Source: Bacteroidales bacterium
GTDB taxonomy: Bacteria; Bacteroidota; Bacteroidia; Bacteroidales; ML635J-15
Length of the DNA: 56,112 nt
Direction of reading: 5' to 3'
Assembly (NCBI GenBank): GCA_016937855.1
Contig: JAFGVU010000180.1
Span: 1-56,112 of the forward strand
Part shown: positions 16,565 to 25,444 of the stretch, in pieces
Layout of the letters: each line of letters opens with the position of its first letter
How positions within the stretch are numbered: position 1 is the first letter of the stretch
Translations under genes and position numbers: made by a program
The notes under the pieces: model-generated
Databases searched by the model: none
Told to the model about the DNA's origin: nothing
Seen by the model: the letters and a program-made list of their open reading frames with translations, nothing else

Positions 16565-19500
16565 TTAGAAAAATGCTCTTAATTGTACACCACCGGTATG
16601 AATTATCTCGGTATCTTCTGATTTTCGAGCATTATAATTTAGATTTATTTGTAAGCCATTTGCCAATTGTCGCTGAAAGTTTATTGACCATGTTAAGTTT
16701 GAGCCGGGCATAAATCCCTGAAGCATTTCGTAGGCAATAGCGGTGTTTGTTGCGGAATTATATGAATAGTAAATATAATTAAACGTTGCACTAAAAGCTC
16801 CTTTTGTTACAGAGCTTAACCGATACTCAAACCCGGCATTATGCGAATCAAGAATTTCGCCACCACCGTTATTTTCTTTAGTTTCATATTCGTACATAAG
16901 TGTTAGACGATTGTTTAAGTTTGGTTGTATGCTTAACTGAGATTCGTTTGTGAGAGATTCGATCTGATAGTCTTTATTTGAAAAAAACTCCGATTTGTAT
17001 AGCTTGTCTCCTATGCTGGAGTTGTTTCTAATGCTAACAACTTTGCCGATATTATATCTTACCAAAAAATTATGATTAAAGTTTGTTCGTGTGTCGAAAC
17101 CGGAAACAAGTAAGATTTTACTACTATTTGATTGAAGGATGTAGTCGATACCAAAGCCGGGTTTGCCCCGATTAAACGAAAAACTATTGCGAAAGGATGA
17201 GTTTAAATTTACAAGTTGTGCTTCATCAATTCCTGAGTTAAAAGGATTTGCGTAATCAATAATGTCTGATGAAGTGTTTTTTTGTGAAATACGATATGCA
17301 AATTGATTAGAAAATCGACTGATAAGTTTTTTTACTCCTGTTTTTGAACGCCAAATCACATCCGGACTAATTTTAAGACTCTGGTTAAACTGATTTGTGT
17401 ATGTTTTAATATAGTCTGTCGTTGGAATCAATACTCTGATAAAATTTGCCTGATCAATAAAATTTGCAATTTCAAACTCATCCAATTCCTGAATTCCATT
17501 TTCGTTGTAATCTGTCCATGCAAAAACTCCTTGTCCCGGAGCAACTTCGATATATGAAAACTCAGTTTTACGTTCAAGTCCTGATCCAATTTCGTAGAGG
17601 CTGGTAGATGTAATTACACCTTTTAATAATCTAAAAGTGTATTCTGCTTTTCCTGTCATATTGTTCTCGGAACTTCCGTCATACAAACTGGTGTCCTGAA
17701 CGTGTAATTTCCGGAAATTGAAAACTGCGGTAAAACGAGAATTAGAATTAGAAATTAAATTGGTACCAATGCCAAAATCTTGGGCAATTGTAGAGTTTAT
17801 GAGTTTGTTGTTTGAAGGAAGATCATCGTCACGATATTTATAATTGATAAAGAAATTGTTTTTTGAACTGTCGGCACTGGAAATATATCCTTCGAATTGA
17901 TTGAAGTTAAAACTGTTTAGAGTGATGCTGTCGCTTGTCTGACTTGTCCAGATATTACGTTCGGATAACTCTTTTATGCCAAATTCAAATATGCCTAATG
18001 TTTTGGATATCAAAGCATTATGGCGAAAAAAATTTGTTTGATAAAGATTGGTTTCCGATTTAAGTAAACTTGCTTTCCCATTTATTTTCCAGGTGCCGAA
18101 CCGATAGTTGGCAGATGCATGGTTTTGTATGCCCGAATATTCGTTGCCTCTGTCGATAAGCGATGTCCCAATACTTGAGCTCCCGTGATTTTTATTAACA
18201 AAAAACAGATTTCCGTTAATAAGATTCTCATTGCTCTGAGGGTAAATAGACTCAAGGTTCCAATCTCTTGTAAATTCTGTTTCCCGAAAGTTTTCAATTG
18301 CCTGAAAGCTATTTTGAAGAAAGCCATAATTTACGATTAGGCCGAGATTTGATTTTTCGGTTTTTAATAGATCTCTGCTAATGCCAAATTTTGCTGCATA
18401 TCCGTTATCGTCGTTTGAGTCGAGTTTTGAGAAAGTATTTAAATCTGTTTTACTATAGGCTATTTCAAAGTTTATTGTGGTTTTATCGCCTATTTCGGAT
18501 AATCCACCAAAGCTTACTACTTGGTTTTTCTTGGGAGTAACAATTTGTTTTAGTGGAATGTAGTCGCCTTGTGGCACACCGTTATCAGGTGCAACCCATT
18601 GATAAACACGTCCGTTTGCAGCAGAAACGCCTTTTATGTAGTTTCCTTTATTTGCGCCCACAAACGAAAAACTGATGCGGTAAAAAGCAGAATCGGGATT
18701 AGTGTTATAAACAAAAACAGAGTCGTAAACAATGCCCTCAACGACTGTGTCAATAAGTGCGTATCTAATTTCGCCGGCATCAAATAAAAGGCTGTCATAT
18801 CCGGGTATTACAGCCATATCTAAATTGTCGCCAATACTTGCTAGCAAAGCTCTGTCTTCTGTCGAAATTGTTTGATCGAAGGGCTGATTTTTATTATCGC
18901 TTTCGTCGTAAACATTTAACCAAAACTCGCTATTATCAAACTTTATAGAATTAGATGTAGTAACTAAAAATCTTGTATAGTTACGATCGGAGTATTCAAA
19001 TTCTACAATTATTCTTTTGTCTTTATTTATAGGTTGGTTTGCAGTAAATACTATCTCGCCAAGATTGTAATCAATAATATAATCGTTTTCGGTACCTCGG
19101 GTTAATAACATTCCATCAATATATACTTTTTCAGTTCCGGCAAGAACAACAATAAAAGTTTCGTTATTTGAGCCGGTTAATTTGTATGGTCCTTGATTTC
19201 CTTCTATTGCTTTTATTTCCTGTCTTTGTAGTTTCCCTTTTGCTACTGCACCACTAACCGACGTGTTGATTTCAATATTTTTTTCTTTTTTGTTAATCAA
19301 ATTTGTCTGGTATTTTATTTCGGCGCCTTGAGCTTTTTTGTAGTAATTTAAAAAATATCCTTTTGGTTTCTTTAGTTCAAAATCTCCGGCTATTACAGAA
19401 AAGTTTTCATTGTATAGTTTAATAAAGACTTTGTCGAATTCCTGCAATTGCTGAGATGTACCATCGGGTTGTATCGGTATGTTATTGTCACTGACTGCTG

Positions 19501-20032
19501 CAGTAATATTTAGATCGTTGTTAAGTTTTCCGTCTAATTGTAGGTTTAAACTGCTGTTTACAATAACATCCTGAGCATTCCCAAAGCTAATGCCACGACT
19601 AATACTACCTTTTCGCGAAAGACTGCTTTGAGAAAAATTCGACTTATAATCGTCTTTGCTAAAAATGAATTGATACTCAGATTCTTCATCAGCGCCATCA
19701 AGAAAATCTGATTTGTTAAACAGGCTGACGGATTCGAAAAAATTTATCGGAAATGTTTTAAATTTTATAATTATAGTTTCGTAGTTTGGTATGGAATTAA
19801 AAACAATTGATGATTTTTCGAAATTAAATGTATAGTCTAAATCAGTAATAATATTATTGTTTTTGTCGGTAACAATAATGGAGTTTTGCACAACACTAAG
19901 CGAGTGTAAAAAAATTGTGTCGTTTGAGGGTGTTATTTCAATTGTATGCAGATTTATTAAACCATCATCATGCTGTGCAGACATCAACAGGCTGATAACT
20001 AATAAGAATGATATTAAAGCATACTTTTTCAA
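16565..20032 (-). CDS. Large outer-membrane beta-barrel-type protein with a SprA-like motif
   Basis: The 1155-residue product has a signal peptide ending LLMSAQ and a C-terminus GVQLRAFF, a typical barrel-terminal aromatic. Residues ~135-205 hold RKGSISRGISFGNAQDV, LNLQLDGKLNNDLNITAAVS and IPIQPDGTSQQLQEFDKVFI. This block resembles one found in the T9SS translocon protein SprA, from memory. The remainder is a long series of amphipathic strands. SprA itself is about twice this length, so this is at most a relative. Start: TTG at 20032 is used because the signal peptide begins directly there, an in-frame TAA lies 15 bases upstream and the first in-frame ATG is inside the signal peptide. A promoter (20048-20077) lies just upstream. 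Substrate unknown. Confidence 0.75.
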   Translation of the reverse strand: MKKYALISFLLVISLLMSAQHDDGLINLHTIEITPSNDTIFLHSLSVVQNSIIVTDKNNNIITDLDYTFNFEKSSIVFNSIPNYETIIIKFKTFPINFFESVSLFNKSDFLDGADEESEYQFIFSKDDYKSNFSQSSLSRKGSISRGISFGNAQDVIVNSSLNLQLDGKLNNDLNITAAVSDNNIPIQPDGTSQQLQEFDKVFIKLYNENFSVIAGDFELKKPKGYFLNYYKKAQGAEIKYQTNLINKKEKNIEINTSVSGAVAKGKLQRQEIKAIEGNQGPYKLTGSNNETFIVVLAGTEKVYIDGMLLTRGTENDYIIDYNLGEIVFTANQPINKDKRIIVEFEYSDRNYTRFLVTTSNSIKFDNSEFWLNVYDESDNKNQPFDQTISTEDRALLASIGDNLDMAVIPGYDSLLFDAGEIRYALIDTVVEGIVYDSVFVYNTNPDSAFYRISFSFVGANKGNYIKGVSAANGRVYQWVAPDNGVPQGDYIPLKQIVTPKKNQVVSFGGLSEIGDKTTINFEIAYSKTDLNTFSKLDSNDDNGYAAKFGISRDLLKTEKSNLGLIVNYGFLQNSFQAIENFRETEFTRDWNLESIYPQSNENLINGNLFFVNKNHGSSSIGTSLIDRGNEYSGIQNHASANYRFGTWKINGKASLLKSETNLYQTNFFRHNALISKTLGIFEFGIKELSERNIWTSQTSDSITLNSFNFNQFEGYISSADSSKNNFFINYKYRDDDLPSNNKLINSTIAQDFGIGTNLISNSNSRFTAVFNFRKLHVQDTSLYDGSSENNMTGKAEYTFRLLKGVITSTSLYEIGSGLERKTEFSYIEVAPGQGVFAWTDYNENGIQELDEFEIANFIDQANFIRVLIPTTDYIKTYTNQFNQSLKISPDVIWRSKTGVKKLISRFSNQFAYRISQKNTSSDIIDYANPFNSGIDEAQLVNLNSSFRNSFSFNRGKPGFGIDYILQSNSSKILLVSGFDTRTNFNHNFLVRYNIGKVVSIRNNSSIGDKLYKSEFFSNKDYQIESLTNESQLSIQPNLNNRLTLMYEYETKENNGGGEILDSHNAGFEYRLSSVTKGAFSATFNYIYYSYNSATNTAIAYEMLQGFMPGSNLTWSINFQRQLANGLQINLNYNARKSEDTEIIHTGGVQLRAFF

Positions 20033-20047
20033 TAAACGATTTTAATA

Positions 20048-20077
20048 CAAAAATAAACAATATTAGTAATAATCAAA
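20048..20077 (-). promoter_or_regulatory. Bacteroidota promoter (TTTG-N18-TATTTTTG) for the large barrel gene
   Basis: On the minus strand TTTG (20077-20074) is followed by 18 bases and TATTTTTG (20055-20048). The start codon TTG is 15 bases further. The leader would be under 10 bases, which fits leader-poor transcripts. Spacing is one short of the N19 seen at three other genes here. Confidence 0.6.
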
Positions 20078-20111
20078 TCTGGGGTAATAACGTATTTAAA
20101 AGATGTTTGTT

Positions 20112-20975
20112 TTATCCTTTTCTTCTAAGACGAACAAAATAACCGTGATTTATTTCGTTGCCACCGGAGCTGAGTCCAAAAATGGTTTCCTGAAAATCAA
20201 TAATAAAGTCAGAGAAATATGTGAGAATTAGACGATGAATAAATTTATCGTTTATTGAATGTGAGTACAAATTCATGATAACAAATGAATCTTTTTCAAG
20301 TATCTGAGTGAGCTTGGTTAGTAAATCATCTATTTTATTTTCGAGTATCCATTTTTCTTTATTAGTGCCGGTTCCAATAGAAGGTGGATCGAGGATAATT
20401 CCATTATATTTATTTCCGCGTTTCAATTCTCGTTCAACAAATTTGAGCGCATCTTCAGTAATACAACGAAGATTATGATATCCTGAATTTTGAGCGTTTC
20501 GTTTTGTCCAATCAACAACTTTTTTAATAGAATCGACATGTGTTACGATTTCACAGAATGGCGCTGCTGCAACGCTAGCTAGCCCTGTATATCCAAAAAG
20601 GTTTAAAAAGCTTTGATAATTGTTTTCGTTGCATATTTTACTAATATAAATCCAATTAAGTACTTGTTCGGGAAAAATCCCTATATGTTTGGAACTTGTA
20701 AGAGCTAATTCGGCGCGGATGTTTATTTTACCTGATTCGAATTTAATTTGCCATTTGTCGGGAATTTCGCGATAGATTTTCCAAGTTCCAGAATTTTTGG
20801 AGGTTTCTATAAATTCTGCATTTGCAAGTTTGCGCCATTCCGATTCGGTTAATTTAGGTTTTTCAATTGCTGTAATTTCCGGGCGGATTAGAACAATTTC
20901 ACCAAATCGCTCGAGTTTTTGTGAATTACCGCAATCGATAAGTTCGTAATCGTGGAATATTGAGTTAATTTTCAT
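20112..20975 (-). CDS. Class I SAM methyltransferase, RlmI/COG1092-like
   Basis: The fold shows motif I NLFGYTGLASVAAA, an acidic VDSIKKVVDWTKRNAQNSG that binds SAM ribose, and the catalytic-side motif LDPPSIGTGTNKEKW; these match the COG1092 family of rRNA m5C methyltransferases such as RlmI. The family's N-terminal PUA domain is not obvious. The reading frame stays open upstream to an ATG at 21065, but residues 1-28 of that longer version (ending with AKQ) are the in-frame translation of a dispersed repeat element, so I start at ATG 20975 (288 residues; 20981 is also possible). The gene lies 36 bases beyond the YhbP-like gene's stop when the longer start is used and shares its transcript. 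Confidence 0.85.
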   Translation of the reverse strand: MKINSIFHDYELIDCGNSQKLERFGEIVLIRPEITAIEKPKLTESEWRKLANAEFIETSKNSGTWKIYREIPDKWQIKFESGKINIRAELALTSSKHIGIFPEQVLNWIYISKICNENNYQSFLNLFGYTGLASVAAAPFCEIVTHVDSIKKVVDWTKRNAQNSGYHNLRCITEDALKFVERELKRGNKYNGIILDPPSIGTGTNKEKWILENKIDDLLTKLTQILEKDSFVIMNLYSHSINDKFIHRLILTYFSDFIIDFQETIFGLSSGGNEINHGYFVRLRRKG

Positions 20976-20987
20976 TTTCATTTGCTT

Positions 20988-21103
20988 TGCTATTTTTCCG
21001 CTTTTTTTCTCTTTTTTATTTCCCAACGCGCCCCTGCGTCCCTGAAGGGAGGCCTTCGCGTTCATTAACTTTCAAATTTTCGAGTTTCTGGAAAATTTAC
21101 CTA
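20988..21103 (-). repeat. Dispersed palindromic element, second copy with GC-rich core
   Basis: On the minus strand this reads TAGGTAAATTTTCCAG, AAA, CTCGAAAATTT (hairpin 21098-21074), then GCGAAGGCCTCCC and GACGCAGGGGCGCGTTGGGA with a following A-rich tract. The order and orientation match the copy at 5846-6025, where the core reads GCAGGCCTCCC and GATGCAGGGGCGCGTTGGGA. It is shorter, lacks the inner CTCCGAT hairpin and has one hairpin only. The first TAG (21103-21101) is the stop codon of the YhbP-like gene, and the core runs into the frame of the methyltransferase gene. Confidence 0.8.
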
Positions 21104-21532
21104 TTCATTTTTTTCCCAATGTAATTTTTTTCCAAAACCAAGTCTATTGTCGGTCATTTTAATTTTCGAGAGCTTTATTATCCAAAGATCGGTATTTACA
21201 ATGATTGCAAATGGGAATTTTTTTAAATATTTAAACCTGTATTTAGAGTGTTCAGAGTTTTCAACCTTTATCAACTCTCCGGCGAACTGTATTCCACGGA
21301 TTTTGCCTACAATTCTTGTTTCGAGAACAATAGAGCCCGAGACATTTGGATTTTGCAAAGCCATTTCGATATGTTTTGTGTCGCTGTCGGATGTAAAAAG
21401 CAAAGCCGCTTCGTCATCGATATAAGTGTAAAAACAATTGCTACACCACGATTCCCCATTAACACAAGTTGCAAGGGTAAGAACATGGTGCTCTTTGATG
21501 AAACTGGTAATTCTTTCAGGGATTTCGATCAT
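21101..21532 (-). CDS. FMN-binding split-barrel protein, YhbP/UPF0306-like
   Basis: The 143-residue protein has the pyridoxamine-phosphate-oxidase-type barrel: HHVLTLATCVNGESWCSNCF near residues 14-34, then LLFTSDSDTKHIEMALQNP and a core IRGIQFAGELIKV. That combination matches the YhbP/UPF0306 subfamily, of about the same length. FMN binding is a family trait; the reaction is unknown. It has its own exact promoter (21555-21585). Its stop codon is the first three bases of a palindromic repeat element. The methyltransferase gene follows on the same strand. Confidence 0.82.
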   Translation of the reverse strand: MIEIPERITSFIKEHHVLTLATCVNGESWCSNCFYTYIDDEAALLFTSDSDTKHIEMALQNPNVSGSIVLETRIVGKIRGIQFAGELIKVENSEHSKYRFKYLKKFPFAIIVNTDLWIIKLSKIKMTDNRLGFGKKLHWEKNE

Positions 21533-21554
21533 TTAAAATTAATTCTAATTAGAG

Positions 21555-21585
21555 CAAAACTAGTTTTTTGACGGATATTTACAAA
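21555..21585 (-). promoter_or_regulatory. Bacteroidota promoter TTTG-N19-TAGTTTTG for the YhbP-like gene
   Basis: On the minus strand TTTG (21585-21582), exactly 19 bases, then TAGTTTTG (21562-21555). Both boxes match the consensus fully. The ATG at 21532 is 22 bases downstream of the -7 box. Confidence 0.75.
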
Positions 21586-21657
21586 AAATAACTGTGGAAA
21601 ATAGTATGCAAATATAATTTTCAATACAAATCTTTTTTAGATTAACAAATTGAGAAG

Positions 21658-22344
21658 TCAGTTTTTACTTACCAAATCAATCAAATAATGCCATAAAACG
21701 ATTCTATCTTTTTGTGTTGTTCTTTGGTGTAAAGAACTTAGTTTAACTACAGAAGGAAATGACTCTATTTTATACAGCAACTCTTTTTTATCACTCCAAT
21801 CAATAGTTGAATCTGGGTTGTTTGCTGATAAATTGCTAATCCAAGTATTTATTTTAACAATCCATTCTGGAGAGGTTCTACTCTGAACATATCCAAACAT
21901 TCCACAAACTTTTAAATGAGATGAGTGATGTCCTCTTTTAAAACGTTCAATACCCCCACGAATTCCACAAACATATTCATTATTGTTTGAGGATTCTGAT
22001 AATCGTTTTGCTTCAAATTCTATTATTGGGATAGGCTTTTGTGTTCTTGACATTACAAAAACACCAATATCGGTTTCTTTGTCTGATTCTGGTTGTGTTG
22101 GGTTTTTACCAAATCTAAAAGGAAAGTAACTTTCTAATTCGTTTTTGCATAATTCGAAATGATGAACCAAATTATCGCTTATACGATTTTCTTTCTTTGA
22201 GTCTTTAATTGATTGATAGTAACCTGGGAACCCTGAAATATTTTTATCGATAAAAGATAATATTAAATTGACCTCATAATTCATATCAATGCTCAAATCA
22301 TTTGCACTTGGAGTTTGGCTTATTGGTGAAGAATCTCTAAGCAT
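21658..22344 (-). CDS. Predicted PD-(D/E)xK restriction endonuclease subunit
   Basis: The 228-residue product shows an early helix ENRISDNLVHHFEL, then TDIGVFVMS and, ten residues on, IIEFEAKRLS. This is the Glu...Asp...Glu-x-Lys layout of the PD-(D/E)xK nuclease fold. ATG 22344 is chosen (an open frame reaches 22389) because it overlaps the methyltransferase stop as ATGCTTAG, an 8-base overlap typical of coupling. Its sole neighbour in the transcript is the Eco57I-like methyltransferase, so it most likely provides DNA cleavage for that enzyme. Also possible: a nickase or a subunit that needs the methyltransferase for target recognition. No exact family was recognised. Confidence 0.72.
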   Translation of the reverse strand: MLRDSSPISQTPSANDLSIDMNYEVNLILSFIDKNISGFPGYYQSIKDSKKENRISDNLVHHFELCKNELESYFPFRFGKNPTQPESDKETDIGVFVMSRTQKPIPIIEFEAKRLSESSNNNEYVCGIRGGIERFKRGHHSSHLKVCGMFGYVQSRTSPEWIVKINTWISNLSANNPDSTIDWSDKKELLYKIESFPSVVKLSSLHQRTTQKDRIVLWHYLIDLVSKN

Positions 22345-25234
22345 TATAATAACGGGATTTAATATAATCTGCAAAGGTTTCGTCTGCATCCCTTAATGCA
22401 ATAGATGGTAACCAATAACGTAGTTGTTTTGGCTTGGCTAATATGATAGAATCTTGCCCATAAGCTTTTATGATCCTTTGTATATGTACTTTTTGCTGAT
22501 TATCATTTCGTGTTGGAATTGCTTCTTCAATATATTGCTCTAAATCTAAAACTTTCTCTTGTCTCGGAATTATTGTTTCAGATGAATATTCAAAATGTAA
22601 AGCATAATACTTGCCAGTGTCAATGATTTTGAATAATTGAAAGTATTTTTCTTTTTTATAAATACTGTTTAGCGTTTTGCAAAATGTTATGTTAAATTCG
22701 TAAATACTATCTATGGTTGCATATTTCTCAAGACTATCTGAATTAGAATTTAGAAAATGTTCCATAGAATCGCGTATAATTATATTCTCAGTCTCTGATA
22801 GCCCTAGATTATTGTTTTCAGGATATGGAATTGCTAAGATATCTTCGTCGTATAATGAGGTGGCTTTAATTATCTTAACCCGACTACTTGTTACTAATAT
22901 GAAGAACCTTAATATATAATCATTATCTTTCAAATAATTCCCAAGTTTAATTAATTCTTCTCTTTGATTTTTTGGCGCATGAATAGAATATATGTCACTT
23001 AAAAAGGTCAAATAATCATCAGTATATTGGGTTATAAGATTGCTCTTTCCTAAGACTTTTCTAATCAATAAATGAGGAGGAGTATATAATTCTTTTTTTC
23101 TTGGCCTATGAAAATTTGGAATATTACATTTTGGAAGAGTGTCTATTTGAATACCATCTTCTGTAAAACATTCTGTAGGAAGAAAGCTTTTACCTGTAAT
23201 ATATTCTGCTATGTTTTTATCTCCTTTCTCAATAAAGCCTTCTCCTTTTATCCATCCATAATCCTTTTTAAATTTTAGGAATTCTTCCAAAGTTCTATTG
23301 CCATTGAGCCTTTCCAGTAAATCAACTAGTCGACCACCTCCAAACAAATTAGCTTTCCATACAAATGGATTATTAACAATTGAATCTTTGGTCACAAAAT
23401 GAAAATCATAATGGTCAAATTCCAAGAAAAGTCTATTCGTATTTGAAAAAGTCTTATTCGCTATTAAATGCAAAACCTCTTTACTATCAGGCTTTTTGTT
23501 TTGAAGAAAAACTGCTGCAGTTGCAACATTTTTTCTTCCCCATAGCTTATCGGCAAGTTTAGTAAAGTCGATTACTTGTAGTAAATTGTTTTGAGAAAAA
23601 AGCTCATGCTTAAAATTTTTGTCCTTCTGATAAAGAATTGGCCCGGATGGCTGGATTAAACATAAAACAGCATCTTTTTTTAGTAATTTCAATGATTGAA
23701 CGAGAAAGTGTAAGGCTGGGTTTTCATCAGGAATACTTATTTCACTTTTATATCCAATACTCTTTTTTAGTTCTTCGAAATATTTTTTTCTAATAGGCTC
23801 TTTGCCATTAACTGTTGGCAAATTAAATGGAGGATTGCCTATTACTAAATCAAAATCTGCTTTTGGTTTGGAGGTAATAAAATTGAAAAAATTCTGAGTT
23901 ATAATATTATTGCTTAAATCAGGAAATTTTAATTCTTCCCAAGTAGGAGGGTCTAAATCAACTTCATCTAAGATTGCTAGTGCAAGGCTAAATACAGACA
24001 GGCGAATTGCGTCTTGTTCAATATCAATACCATGAATGCTTTTTAGTAAGAGTTCCTTTAAAACAGACAATGAAGGTTTGACAAGTTTTCCTGTTTTCTT
24101 CCATTCATTGTATCTCCACCATTGAACAATTCGCTTGTAAGTTTTTACAAGAAAGATTCCAGAACCGCAACTAACATCGATGATTTTAAAATTTTCTTTT
24201 GTTTGTTTTAAAGGCATACACTCATCAACCAAAGTACCAACAATCATTTCTGGAGTATAGACTATATCCTTACTGTCAGTTAAAAGTTCTTCATAAACTG
24301 AACTTATTACTTCAACAGGTAAATGTGAAAATGAGTACAATCGCCACAATACATATTGATTGTTTATAATTTTTCCATCCAGATAGTCAGCTAATTTTCT
24401 TACTTTAACATGTTGAATTGCATTTCTTTGTTCAATTTCACCTTCTTTATCCCATTCAAAAATTTTACCGTTAAAATCTCTTGCCAATTGGTCTAACAAA
24501 TATAGTAATTTACCAGCCCTAATTGTGTCGCAAAAGTCTGAACATTGAAAATATTTTTTAAAATAAGTTCCAGCAAAATACCCACTCGCGCTTTTCTCAT
24601 CCCTTTCTTCAAGATACTTTATCAGTAAGCTTTGAACTAAAAGCTTAAGTGCAATATGTTTATCTAATCTCGATTCTTTTTGGAAATCCAGATATACTTC
24701 TTTTAGGCCTCTTATTAAGTCTCTCGTAGCTGATTCTTCAAAACGAAAATCTTTCTTCTCATCTTGCTCATCCCAAAATAAACCGCTATCAAAATCTTTA
24801 GCACGAAAATCTCTTAAAGTTTGTCCAGTTAACGTAAGTAACTCTTTTACATAGTCATCATTCTCCTCTTTGGGTCTTTTACGAGAATCAAAGATGCTTA
24901 CTGATGATTTTTCAATTATTATATAGGCAGGAACCTGAAAGCCATTCCACATTTTGATGTGAATGTGATGTTTCTCCTGAGTTGTTATGCTTTTATGTGT
25001 GAAATCAAACAAATAAAGTTGGGGTATATTTCCTCTTCCGTCCGAAAAATGTCTGAAATATACAGCATCTGCATTAAATTTCTTTTTTGCAGTTTCTAAA
25101 GCAAAAAGAATGTCAGGGCTCGCAACATCAGGGTTTATGTTTTCATAATCATCTGTCAACAACACACCATTAACCTCATTGCTTTCCAGAAATGAGAAAT
25201 TTAAGTTAACGATTTGCTGTTCAAATAATTTCAT
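22337..25234 (-). CDS. N6-adenine DNA methyltransferase of Eco57I/type IIG-like class
   Basis: The 965-residue protein holds SAM-binding motif I IIDVSCGSGIFLVKTY (about residue 350) and catalytic motif IV LVIGNPPFN (about residue 466), the order of gamma-class adenine methyltransferases. Regions ~520-850, including GWIKGEGF and LPKCNIPNFHRPRKKEL, likely form the target recognition domain. The N-terminal ~300 residues contain AYIIIEKSSVSIFDSRKRP, as in large single-chain modification enzymes, but no intact nuclease motif there was found. Cleavage is probably contributed by the small PD-(D/E)xK partner translated from the overlapping downstream gene. A perfect promoter lies at 25266-25296. No BREX, Pgl or DISARM gene is adjacent. 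Confidence 0.88.
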   Translation of the reverse strand: MKLFEQQIVNLNFSFLESNEVNGVLLTDDYENINPDVASPDILFALETAKKKFNADAVYFRHFSDGRGNIPQLYLFDFTHKSITTQEKHHIHIKMWNGFQVPAYIIIEKSSVSIFDSRKRPKEENDDYVKELLTLTGQTLRDFRAKDFDSGLFWDEQDEKKDFRFEESATRDLIRGLKEVYLDFQKESRLDKHIALKLLVQSLLIKYLEERDEKSASGYFAGTYFKKYFQCSDFCDTIRAGKLLYLLDQLARDFNGKIFEWDKEGEIEQRNAIQHVKVRKLADYLDGKIINNQYVLWRLYSFSHLPVEVISSVYEELLTDSKDIVYTPEMIVGTLVDECMPLKQTKENFKIIDVSCGSGIFLVKTYKRIVQWWRYNEWKKTGKLVKPSLSVLKELLLKSIHGIDIEQDAIRLSVFSLALAILDEVDLDPPTWEELKFPDLSNNIITQNFFNFITSKPKADFDLVIGNPPFNLPTVNGKEPIRKKYFEELKKSIGYKSEISIPDENPALHFLVQSLKLLKKDAVLCLIQPSGPILYQKDKNFKHELFSQNNLLQVIDFTKLADKLWGRKNVATAAVFLQNKKPDSKEVLHLIANKTFSNTNRLFLEFDHYDFHFVTKDSIVNNPFVWKANLFGGGRLVDLLERLNGNRTLEEFLKFKKDYGWIKGEGFIEKGDKNIAEYITGKSFLPTECFTEDGIQIDTLPKCNIPNFHRPRKKELYTPPHLLIRKVLGKSNLITQYTDDYLTFLSDIYSIHAPKNQREELIKLGNYLKDNDYILRFFILVTSSRVKIIKATSLYDEDILAIPYPENNNLGLSETENIIIRDSMEHFLNSNSDSLEKYATIDSIYEFNITFCKTLNSIYKKEKYFQLFKIIDTGKYYALHFEYSSETIIPRQEKVLDLEQYIEEAIPTRNDNQQKVHIQRIIKAYGQDSIILAKPKQLRYWLPSIALRDADETFADYIKSRYYNA

Positions 25235-25265
25235 TTGTTGCTTTTAGTTTTAATATAATCTTAAA

Positions 25266-25296
25266 CAAAAATACAATTTTATTAATGATTTTCAAA
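25266..25296 (-). promoter_or_regulatory. Bacteroidota promoter TTTG-N19-TATTTTTG for the R-M operon
   Basis: On the minus strand TTTG (25296-25293), 19 bases, TATTTTTG (25273-25266), then 31 bases to the ATG at 25234. Both boxes and spacing match the consensus exactly. No controller-protein (C-box) palindrome or regulator gene was seen. Confidence 0.75.
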
Positions 25297-25444
25297 ATTA
25301 CTTTAATTCCGATATTGATGGTTTAAGGTTAAACTTCTCGTTAAACGAGGTTTTTAATGACAAAGCATTAGAAGTTTTGTTTATAGTCTTGATGAGAATA
25401 GAAAAGCTTTTTTGTGAGCAATATTTCACTATTATCTTTTATGA

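Noticed and set aside
22337-25234. BREX (PglX) or DISARM locus around the methyltransferase
   Set aside because: The flanking genes are housekeeping-like (YhbP-type, U32); none of the other required components is present.
25325-25365. Hairpin CTCGTT/AACGAG with a T-run, as a plus-strand terminator
   Set aside because: No plus-strand gene ends before it, and on the minus strand it lacks a T-run, so it has no evident role.
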